A stretch of DNA of 50,145 nt, taken from an uncultured beta proteobacterium (GTDB lineage Bacteria > Pseudomonadota > Gammaproteobacteria > Burkholderiales > Burkholderiaceae_C). Below, piece by piece: positions 43,471 to 50,145 of the stretch. A program made the position numbers and the translations under genes. Below the pieces are notes generated by a model, which saw only the letters and a program-made list of their open reading frames with translations, was not told the DNA's origin and searched no databases. The stretch is taken from contig CAIVXG010000196.1 of NCBI GenBank assembly GCA_903909815.1, positions 1-50,145 of the forward strand, written 5' to 3'. Numbering within the stretch: the stretch's first letter is position 1; each line of letters begins with the position of its first letter.

Positions 43471-45282
43471 ATCATTACTCTGTTGCAGTGCCCACATCTG
43501 GGCATAGCGCCCTGAGAGCGCCAGCAATTCTGCATGGCTGCCGCGCTCGACGATTCGGCCTGCGTCCATCACCAGGATCTCATGCGCATCAACCACGGTC
43601 GATAGGCGGTGCGCGATCACCAGCGTGGTTTTGTTTTGCGCCGCGCTTTGCAGTTCGGCCTGGATCGCGCGCTCGTTGGCTGAATCCAGGGCCGAGGTGG
43701 CTTCGTCAAAGATCAGGATTGGCGGGTTCTTCAAGAGCGTGCGGGCAATCGCCACGCGCTGCTTCTCGCCGCCCGAGAGCTTCAGGCCACGCTCGCCCAC
43801 CATGGTGTCGTAGCCACGGGGCGTGGCGGCGATGAAGCTGTGGATGTGGGCCGAGCGCGCCGCCTCTTCCACCTGCGCCCGGCTTGCTCCCGGCTGGCCG
43901 TAGGCGATGTTGTATTCAACGGTGTCGTTGAACAGCACCGTATCCTGCGGCACGATTCCGATCGCAGCGCGCACGCTGGCCTGCGTTACCTGGCGGATGT
44001 CCTGACCGGCGATGCGGATGCAGCCGCCGGTGACGTCGTAGAAACGAAACAGCAATCGCGCCAGTGTGGACTTGCCCGCGCCCGAAGGCCCGACCACGGC
44101 CACGGTCTTGCCCGCGGGAATCTCAAAGCTCAGGTCGTGCAGGATCGGGCGCGCCGGCTCGTAGGCGAAGCTCACGTGCTCGAAGGCGACGGTGGCGTCA
44201 ACGTGCTCCAGAGCCAGCGGCACAGCCCCCGGCGCGTCGGCCACCTCGTAGCCCCGGTCCATGAGCCGGAACATCTTGTCCAGATCGGTCAGGCTTTGCT
44301 TGATCTCGCGGTAAAGCACGCCTAGGAAACCCAGCGGGATGTAGAGCTGGATCATGAAGGCGTTGATCATCACCAGGTCGCCCAGCGTCATGCGGCCCTC
44401 GACCACGCCCTGGGTAGCGCGCCACAGCATCGCCACCAGCGCCAGCGCGATCATCAGTTGCTGGCCGGTATTGAGCAGACTCAGCGTGCGCTGGCTGCGC
44501 AGCGCCGCGCGGCGATAGCGCTCCAGATTCTCGTCGTAGCGCAGCGCCTCGAACTCCTCGTTGTTGAAGTACTTCACGGTCTCGTAGTTCAGCAGCGAGT
44601 CCACGGCACGGCTGTGCGCGGCGGAGTCGAGCTCGTTCATCTCCTTGCGGAACTGTGTGCGCCATTCGGTCACGGTGACGGTGAACGCGATATAGAACAC
44701 CAGCGCCACGATGGTGATGCCGGCAAACCAGACGTCAAACTTGACGGCGAGCAGCGTCAGCACCAGCGTGACTTCGATCAGCGTGGGCACGATGCTGTAC
44801 AGAGAATACGAAATCAGCGAATGCACACCGCGCGTGCCGCGTTCGATGTCGCGCGTCATGCCGCCGGTCTGGCGCTCCAGGTGAAAGCGCAGACTCAAAG
44901 CATGCAGGTGGCGAAACACCTGCAGCGTGATGGTGCGCGATGCACCTTCTGTGGCCTTGGCAAAAACCAGCTCGCGCAACTCCGCAAAGAGCGAGGTGCA
45001 TAGACGCAGCAGCCCGTAAGCCAGCAGCAGCGCCACCGGCACCGCCAAGAGCGACTGCTGCGGCGTGAGGGTCAGGGCGTCGACCAGTTTTTTCAGCAGC
45101 AGCGGCACGCCCACGTTGGCGAGTTTGGCACCCACCATGAAGGCCAGCGCCGCCATGACGCGCCACTTGTACTGCCAAAGATAGGGAAACAGGCGCGAGA
45201 GCGTGCTCCAGTCGGAACGCGGCTCCGCCACGGTGGCATGCGCCGTGGGCGCAGCGGGATGGGATTCGCCGTGTCGGCGCAT
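43468..45282 (-). CDS. ABC exporter (ATM1/MsbA-like half-transporter)
   Basis: A 604-residue half-exporter: an N-terminal six-helix membrane domain (about residues 35-330) fused to an ATPase with Walker A GPSGAGKST, signature LSGGEKQR and Walker B ILIFDEATSALD. The membrane domain resembles Atm1-type transporters that carry glutathione-linked or heavy metal cargo; a lipid flippase role is the other option. The ATG at 45282 has AAGGA upstream; an earlier in-frame TTG is less likely. Its stop abuts the 46-bp repeat array, and a related repeat lies upstream of it. Confidence 0.93.
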   Translation of the reverse strand: MRRHGESHPAAPTAHATVAEPRSDWSTLSRLFPYLWQYKWRVMAALAFMVGAKLANVGVPLLLKKLVDALTLTPQQSLLAVPVALLLAYGLLRLCTSLFAELRELVFAKATEGASRTITLQVFRHLHALSLRFHLERQTGGMTRDIERGTRGVHSLISYSLYSIVPTLIEVTLVLTLLAVKFDVWFAGITIVALVFYIAFTVTVTEWRTQFRKEMNELDSAAHSRAVDSLLNYETVKYFNNEEFEALRYDENLERYRRAALRSQRTLSLLNTGQQLMIALALVAMLWRATQGVVEGRMTLGDLVMINAFMIQLYIPLGFLGVLYREIKQSLTDLDKMFRLMDRGYEVADAPGAVPLALEHVDATVAFEHVSFAYEPARPILHDLSFEIPAGKTVAVVGPSGAGKSTLARLLFRFYDVTGGCIRIAGQDIRQVTQASVRAAIGIVPQDTVLFNDTVEYNIAYGQPGASRAQVEEAARSAHIHSFIAATPRGYDTMVGERGLKLSGGEKQRVAIARTLLKNPPILIFDEATSALDSANERAIQAELQSAAQNKTTLVIAHRLSTVVDAHEILVMDAGRIVERGSHAELLALSGRYAQMWALQQSND

Positions 45283-45331
45283 AGGGGACAATCCTTATAA
45301 GATGAAAGAGGAACGCTCTTATCCGCAGTTT

Positions 45332-45385
45332 AATCAGTTGAGGACGGAGCACGCTCGCGTCGCGTAGCTTTGGTCTGTCCCGCAA
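45332..45385. repeat. Single diverged copy of the 46-bp hairpin repeat
   Basis: AATCAGTTG-AGGACGGAG at its left and TTGGTCTGTCCCGCAA at its right match the units at 43309-43470, in the same orientation, with a different loop. It lies in the divergent gap between the ABC exporter and yciA, so copies of one repeat flank the ABC gene. Confidence 0.8.
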
Positions 45386-45403
45386 GTACTCAGAAAGTCG
45401 CCT

Positions 45404-45814
45404 ATGACAGCCCAAAATCCGCCGAAGCGAGTCCAGTTACCCACCGACGAGGAACTGGTACTCAAGGTCATCCCCATGCCAGCGGACTGCAATGCCAACG
45501 GCGACATATTTGGCGGTTGGGTCATGGCCCAGGTCGATCTGGCCGGTTCCGTGATCCCGGCACGCTACGCCAAGGGGCGCATGGCGACGGTGGCGGTGAA
45601 CGAGTTCATCTTCAAGCAGCCGGTACGCGTGGGCGACATCCTGTCGTTCTTCTCCAAGCTCACGCGCATCGGCCGCACCTCGATCACGGTCAAGGTCGAG
45701 GTCTACGCCGAGCGCTATTCGGACCAGGGAAAATACATGAAGGTGACGGAAGCGTCCGTGACCTACGTGGCCATCGATGAAAACGGACACCCCAGGGAAG
45801 TTCCCAAGCACTGA
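45404..45814 (+). CDS. yciA: YciA-type acyl-CoA thioesterase
   Basis: A 136-residue hotdog thioesterase. The CNANGDIFGGWVMAQVD block holds the catalytic Asp and helix typical of YciA/BFIT-type enzymes, followed by VNEFIFKQPVRVGD. It hydrolyses short- and medium-chain acyl-CoAs. The gene stands alone between a repeat and the GGDEF-EAL gene. Confidence 0.93.
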   Translation: MTAQNPPKRVQLPTDEELVLKVIPMPADCNANGDIFGGWVMAQVDLAGSVIPARYAKGRMATVAVNEFIFKQPVRVGDILSFFSKLTRIGRTSITVKVEVYAERYSDQGKYMKVTEASVTYVAIDENGHPREVPKH

Positions 45815-45873
45815 GCACAGGTTATTATTTAAGGCGTCCTGACAACACCGATCCACAGGAGCGTTCACTGCCT

Positions 45874-45894
45874 ATGAGTTTTCTGCGTCCATGA
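45874..45894 (+). promoter_or_regulatory. Six-codon leader ORF overlapping the GGDEF-EAL start
   Basis: ATG-AGT-TTT-CTG-CGT-CCA-TGA (MSFLRP) ends at a TGA overlapping the ATG of the next gene (ATGA). CAGGAG at 45856-45861 precedes it by 12 bases, whereas the GGDEF-EAL ATG itself has no close ribosome site. It could couple or tune translation, or be chance. Confidence 0.35.
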
Positions 45895-48626
45895 AGTCGC
45901 CGCGGCACATTGGGCCCCGCTTCTCCCGTAGCCTATGGCTGACGGTGGGAGCGTTCGCGGTCTTCGGTGTCGTGTTCGCGGTTTACGTCGGCTCGGAAAA
46001 GCAGATCGATCGCGCCAATGAGTCGCGTCTGCAATCGTTCCGCTTGGCCGATGAACTGCGGCGTTCGTCCGACGAACTGACGCGCATGGTGCGCAGCTAC
46101 GTGGCCACCGGCAACCCGATCTACAAGCAGCACTACCAGGAGATTCTCGATATCCGGGACGGCAGGCGGCCACGTCCCGACGACTACGACGACATCTACT
46201 GGGATTTGGTGTTGATCGACGATCAACGACCTCGACCCAACGGCAGGCCCGCGATGGCATTGCTGGAGATGATGCGAAAGGCCGGCTTTACCGATACCGA
46301 ATTCGCGAAACTGGCGCAGTCCAAGACCAATTCAGACGCGCTCACTGCCACCGAATTCGCTGCCATGAGTTTGGTCGAGTCGGCGCAGCCGCAACAAACT
46401 GCGCGGATGCAGGCCTCGCAGACGCTGTATGACGACGCCTACCACCAGGCCAAGGCCAGCATCATGCAACCGCTGCATGAATTCGAGCAACTGATGGACC
46501 AGCGCACACTCGCTGCAGTGCGCGCCAGCGAATCCCGCGCCACCTGGTTGCGCTGGCTGTTCGTGCTGTTTGGCTTGTTCCTGGCTGTCACGCTGTGGCG
46601 CGTTTACCGCAGCTTGCAAGCGACGCTAGGCGGATCTGTGGATGAATTGCATGCACGCATTGCAGCTCTGGGTAGCGGGGATTTTTCTGCCAGCGTTCCG
46701 GTGTCACCCGGACTCGAGGGCAGTGTGCTGGGTTGGTTGTCTGAGACCCAGGTGGCGCTGTCCAAAATGGATGCACAGCGCGGCGAGGTACAGGCCAAGA
46801 ATCTACGCCTGACCCACCTCTACGCCGCCTTGAGCCAGTGCAACCAGGCCATCGTGCGCTGCCAGAACGAGGACGAGTTGTTTGCACAAATATGCCACGA
46901 TGCAGTGACCTTCGGTGGCATGAAGATGGCCTGGATCGGTCTGCTGGACAAATCCGGGGAGCGCGTGCGTCCGACAGCGGCTTTCGGAGCGGGCATGGAG
47001 TATTTGGACGGCATCGAGGTGTCAATCGATGCGACACAGCCCCATGGGTGCGGCCCAGTGGGCATCTCGATGCGCGGGGACAGGCCTTATTGGTGTCAGG
47101 ATTTCGAGCGTGACCCGGCCACTGCGCCCTGGCACGAGCGTGGCGCGCGCCTGGGATGGAAGGCCAGCGCCGGGCTGCCGCTGCACCGCAACGGCATGGT
47201 CGTTGGTTGCATCTCGCTCTACTCCGACACGGTCAACGCCTTCGACGAAGACGAGCGCAGACTGCTGGTGGAAATGGCCACCGACATCGACTTTGCGATG
47301 AATGGCTACGCACAGGAAGCGCATATCCAGCGCCTGGCCAATTACGACGCACTCACCGGACTGCCAAACCGGATGATTCTGAATGACCGCATGCTGCAGG
47401 CGATCACCTTGGCGCAGCGAAATCAGGCCTCGCTGGCCGTGATGTTTCTGGATCTGGACCACTTCAAGGATATCAACGACACGCTGGGCCACAGTGCGGG
47501 CGACCACTTGTTGATCGAAATTGCCAAGCGCCTGACAGCGATGCTGCGTGAGGAGGACACCGTGACGCGGCTGGGCGGGGACGAGTTTATCCTGCTGTTT
47601 CCCGGAACCGACGGCAGCGGCGCTGCGCAGGTGGCAGAGAAATTGATTCACTCGATCACACAGGCCTTCAGCACCCCGGCGCAGGAGCTCAACGTGAGCG
47701 CATCCATTGGCATCGCCATCTATCCGGACGATGGCGAGGATTTCGAGACGCTGTCCAAAAATGCCGACACCGCCATGTACCGAGTGAAGCAGGAAGGACG
47801 CAACGGCTACCGCTTTTTCACCGCCGAAATGCAGGCGCGTTCGGCCCGCAAACTGCAGCTTGAATATGCGCTGCGCCATGCCCTGGCGCTTGACCAGATG
47901 ACGCTGCACTTCCAGCCCCAACTGGCGCTGGCAAACGGACGCGTCGTCGGCGCCGAAGCGCTGCTGCGCTGGCAGCACCCGCAACTGGGCCAGGTGTCGC
48001 CGGCTGAATTCATACCCGTCGCCGAAGCCAACGGACTCATCCTTCCCATCGGTGAGTGGGTCCTGAAAACCGCGGTGCAACAACTCAAGACCTGGATGGA
48101 TCAGGGTATGGCACCGATGGTGATGGCGGTCAACCTGTCGGTGGCACAGTTCCGCCACCCGGCGCTGCCGGAGTTGGTGAGCCGCATCCTGGAGCAGGCA
48201 CGACTGCCATCCGCTTGCCTTGAATTGGAACTGACCGAAGGCGTGGCGTTGGAGAATCCACTGGGCGCGATCGCCATCATGAATCAACTCCATGAACGAG
48301 GCGTTCGCATGTCGATCGACGATTTCGGCACCGGCTACTCCTCGCTCAACTACCTCAAACGTTTCAAGGTCTACAAGCTCAAGATCGACCAGTCCTTCGT
48401 GCGCGACATCAGCACCGACCCGGAGGACAAGGCCATTGTCAGCGCCGTCATCAGCATGGCCAAAAGTTTGGGGCTGAAGACCATCGCCGAAGGCGTTGAA
48501 ACGCCAAGCCAGCTGGCGTTTTTGCGCGAACAGGGGTGTGACGAGGTGCAGGGCTATTACTTCAGCCGTCCGCTGCCGGCGGACCAGTTCGAGGCGTTCG
48601 CGCGGGAAAACAGCGGCAAGCGCTGA
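45891..48626 (+). CDS. Diguanylate cyclase/phosphodiesterase (GGDEF-EAL) with GAF domain, membrane-bound
   Basis: A 911-residue protein. TM1 about 14-34, a periplasmic stretch to ~215, TM2 about 220-240, a HAMP-like linker, a GAF domain about 300-470, GGDEF at 562-566 and EAL at 689-691. The GGDEF site is intact, with an inhibitory-site RxxD (REED) exactly five residues upstream. The EAL domain keeps EALLRW, DDFGTGYSSL and KIDQSFV, so both c-di-GMP synthesis and breakdown are possible. The periplasmic part would sense an external signal, the GAF part an internal one. Confidence 0.95.
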   Translation: MKSPRHIGPRFSRSLWLTVGAFAVFGVVFAVYVGSEKQIDRANESRLQSFRLADELRRSSDELTRMVRSYVATGNPIYKQHYQEILDIRDGRRPRPDDYDDIYWDLVLIDDQRPRPNGRPAMALLEMMRKAGFTDTEFAKLAQSKTNSDALTATEFAAMSLVESAQPQQTARMQASQTLYDDAYHQAKASIMQPLHEFEQLMDQRTLAAVRASESRATWLRWLFVLFGLFLAVTLWRVYRSLQATLGGSVDELHARIAALGSGDFSASVPVSPGLEGSVLGWLSETQVALSKMDAQRGEVQAKNLRLTHLYAALSQCNQAIVRCQNEDELFAQICHDAVTFGGMKMAWIGLLDKSGERVRPTAAFGAGMEYLDGIEVSIDATQPHGCGPVGISMRGDRPYWCQDFERDPATAPWHERGARLGWKASAGLPLHRNGMVVGCISLYSDTVNAFDEDERRLLVEMATDIDFAMNGYAQEAHIQRLANYDALTGLPNRMILNDRMLQAITLAQRNQASLAVMFLDLDHFKDINDTLGHSAGDHLLIEIAKRLTAMLREEDTVTRLGGDEFILLFPGTDGSGAAQVAEKLIHSITQAFSTPAQELNVSASIGIAIYPDDGEDFETLSKNADTAMYRVKQEGRNGYRFFTAEMQARSARKLQLEYALRHALALDQMTLHFQPQLALANGRVVGAEALLRWQHPQLGQVSPAEFIPVAEANGLILPIGEWVLKTAVQQLKTWMDQGMAPMVMAVNLSVAQFRHPALPELVSRILEQARLPSACLELELTEGVALENPLGAIAIMNQLHERGVRMSIDDFGTGYSSLNYLKRFKVYKLKIDQSFVRDISTDPEDKAIVSAVISMAKSLGLKTIAEGVETPSQLAFLREQGCDEVQGYYFSRPLPADQFEAFARENSGKR

Positions 48627-48646
48627 TCAGCTATGGCAATAGCGAA

Positions 48647-49135
48647 TCAGGACACAATGTAAGCGCCCGAGCCCGTCGACAACAGCTTGCCGTCGGCGCC
48701 TAGGAACTCCATGCGGGTCGAGGCCACGCGCGAACCCAGGCGCATGACTTCGGCGCGCAGCTCAAAATACTCTCCGATGCCAGGCCGAAGATAGTCGATA
48801 CGCAGGTCGATCGTCCCCAGCTTGGAAAACCGGTGCAGCCGCTCCAGCGGCGACTCGTCCATGTGGCGCGCACCGATGGCGGCCATCACCGCCAGACCCC
48901 CCATGGCGTCCAGGCCCGCGCTGATGACGCCGCCATGAATCCGGTTGTAGGCGGGATGACCCACCAACTCATGCCGCATGTCGATGCGTCCAACGGCGCG
49001 CTGCGGCGTCACCTGTGTGATCGTCAACCCCAGCGTGCGGTTGAAGACGATCATGTTTTCAAAGATATTCTTCAGGCCCGCGACGAACTCGGGTTCAAAC
49101 TCGGTCAGCAGGGCTTTCTTGGTGGGATGTGGCAT
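48647..49135 (-). CDS. Hotdog-fold thioesterase (YigI/PaaI-like)
   Basis: A 162-residue single hotdog domain with the PaaI-type active helix in NRIHGGVISAGLDAMGGLAV, which includes HGG and Asp. It likely hydrolyses acyl- or aryl-CoA. The ATG at 49135 is chosen over an upstream in-frame TTG. It ends 20 bases from the GGDEF-EAL stop on the other strand. The 230 bases upstream of it to 49365 show nothing recognisable. Confidence 0.9.
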   Translation of the reverse strand: MPHPTKKALLTEFEPEFVAGLKNIFENMIVFNRTLGLTITQVTPQRAVGRIDMRHELVGHPAYNRIHGGVISAGLDAMGGLAVMAAIGARHMDESPLERLHRFSKLGTIDLRIDYLRPGIGEYFELRAEVMRLGSRVASTRMEFLGADGKLLSTGSGAYIVS

Positions 49136-49365
49136 GGCTCGATTGTCACTCAATGCGGCTCAAGCGCTGCCATCCCCGGGAGACTCCAGTTGGAACACGC
49201 CCGACCCACAAATCTGCCGCGCGCGCAATTCGCTCGCACATCCGGCCAGCGGCGTACACTGGTGATACTTTTGACCAGTGGCCTCCGGCCTCCACAGGAT
49301 CGTTCGCGCCGGTTTCCAATCACTTCATCAGCGGCAGCGTTTGTCCCTGTCACACCAGCACTTCT

Positions 49366-49479
49366 ATGCGAATACTTCTTGTTGACGACCATCATCTCTT
49401 CAGCGAAGGGCTGCGTGCCTTGCTGTCGGAACTGGCCGTGGGCTCGCATATCGCCACGGCAGGGTCAGTGGCGCGATAG
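49366..49479 (+). pseudogene. Truncated NarL-type response regulator (receiver start only)
   Basis: Only 37 codons: MRILLVDDHHLFSEGLRALL then a stop at 49477-49479. The opening VDDHHLF is the receiver acidic motif of LuxR/NarL-type regulators, but the phospho-Asp, the rest of the receiver and the DNA-binding domain are missing. Family-like sequence runs to about 49471 and then becomes antisense sensor-kinase sequence, so the gene was cut by a rearrangement. Confidence 0.85.
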
Positions 49480-49901
49480 CCGCTGGAGGTGGCCACGGAC
49501 GCCGTCGCCGTCGTGAGCAAGACAATCGTGACAAAGGCCCGATCCACGTCCGCGAATGCGTCGAACGCCAGCACCGGCAGCATCAGGCAAATGCCGGTGA
49601 GAAACAGCAAGCCTGCCACCATGCGAAGCGGTGCGGCGCCGTTTTGCACCAGGCGGTCAGTCCAAGTGAAGCGCGCGCCGCTGATCACCACCACGCTGCC
49701 CAACCAAGCCCACGGAAGCGGTCCCGACATCCTGTGGATCAGCAGCAAGAAAATGAGCACGCCGCACAGCAAGAGACCGCCTTGCGCCCGCTTGTTTTGC
49801 CGCAAGAACAGGCTTACAAACTGGTCGCGCACAAAATCTTGCTGCTCCACGCCGGCATCCGGCACGCTCAGATTTGAGGGGCGTTCATGGGAGGTGATCA
49901 T
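49471..49901 (-). pseudogene. Truncated sensor histidine kinase (N-terminal membrane part only)
   Basis: Starts ATG 49901 and encodes a cytosolic lead plus four hydrophobic segments (GGLLLCGVLIFLLL, AWLGSVVVISG, MVAGLLFLTGICLML, AFVTIVLLTT) ending SSGYR, a run typical of hybrid kinases with such membrane domains. Just after, near 49471, the frame runs into the complement of the response regulator remnant and stops at 49392. The whole kinase core (H and N boxes) is lost. GGTGATC and GAGG precede the start. Confidence 0.8.
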
Positions 49902-49989
49902 GTGCAAAGAATAACGTGCCCGGCGCGACGGGCCTGCGCCAGCCAGAAAAGGCTCAGCCGCGCCAAGGCGGCGTCCAGTCAACTTCAGC

Positions 49990-50145
49990 TCAAGGCCGGA
50001 GCAGGGTTGAGCGTCTGACTTTCATGTTGACTCGCGTGTTGTCATCCCAAGCGGCTGTTTGCATTCGCGTGTCCAGGGCTTCAGCCTTGGAGAGCAGCGG
50101 TGCGCCTGAGCCACCGAAGCGGCGCTCGCGCCGGCCATACCAGGC
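49990..50145 (-). CDS. Unrecognised protein, C-terminal end only
   Basis: An open frame of 51 codons enters from the window's right edge and stops at 49990-49992. It is rich in Arg, Ser and Asp and shows no motif I recognise. Length alone does not prove coding; it is included because the frame is open across the whole available stretch, and the truncated kinase follows at a normal spacing. No function is offered. Confidence 0.35.
   Translation of the reverse strand, partial: AWYGRRERRFGGSGAPLLSKAEALDTRMQTAAWDDNTRVNMKVRRSTLLRP

Noticed and set aside
49392-49470. C-terminal tail of the truncated kinase as a true protein end
   Set aside because: These codons are simply the complement of the response regulator remnant, so they are read-through past the junction.

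Overview
The window is GC-rich and looks like chromosomal DNA of a betaproteobacterium, order Burkholderiales, probably a member or relative of Comamonadaceae. This rests on gene order recognised from memory (rph / PP2C phosphatase / Ser-Thr kinase / yicC / gmk / rpoZ / spoT / greB; pyrX-pyrB-pyrR-ruvX-yqgE next to pilGHIJ-chpA-rubredoxin, thiD-hemL), not on a database search.

Layout. 1-10.4 kb is core: the end of radC, an Smr-domain gene, then hemW-rdgB-rph and a PP2C phosphatase/Ser-Thr kinase pair on the minus strand, and yicC, gmk, rpoZ, spoT on the plus strand, converging on greB. 10.5-25.1 kb is an accessory catabolic region. It has a four-gene 2-oxoacid:acceptor oxidoreductase resembling phenylglyoxylate dehydrogenase (plus strand) whose flavoprotein carries a fused ferredoxin. 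A tRNA-Arg(ACG) gene follows. Then comes a seven-gene minus-strand operon: an AMP-forming acyl-CoA synthetase, a branched-chain-amino-acid-type ABC transporter (LivG, H, M, K, F) and a PaaK-like ligase with an altered nucleotide-binding loop. A divergent Crp/Fnr-type regulator closes the region. 25.1-31.3 kb returns to core genes: a lipid A-type acyltransferase, metK, the pyrimidine genes pyrX-pyrB-pyrR, ruvX and yqgE. 31.4-41 kb is a complete core Pil-Chp type IV pilus chemosensory operon (pilG, H, I, J, chpA) headed by a small rubredoxin gene. 41-43.3 kb is thiD-hemL. 43.5-48.6 kb holds an Atm1/MsbA-like ABC exporter, a YciA thioesterase and a GGDEF-EAL protein. 48.6-50.1 kb holds a hotdog thioesterase, a broken response regulator/sensor kinase pair whose 3' halves are both gone, and the end of an unrecognised gene.

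How the genes may work together: the Liv transporter would import a carboxylic acid (possibly aromatic), the two ligases would form CoA thioesters, and the oxidoreductase would convert a 2-oxoacid such as an arylglyoxylate to acyl-CoA, passing electrons through the fused ferredoxin and FAD to NAD(P). The substrate is inference only.

Non-coding DNA is rich in short palindromic repeats: four copies of an element ending in GTCATTGCGAG, a rpoZ-spoT element with inverted ends, a 46-bp tandem hairpin array after hemL with a related copy beyond the neighbouring ABC gene, and a dense array of hairpins with three-base loops between metK and pyrX. I see no CRISPR array, phage, transposase gene or rRNA.
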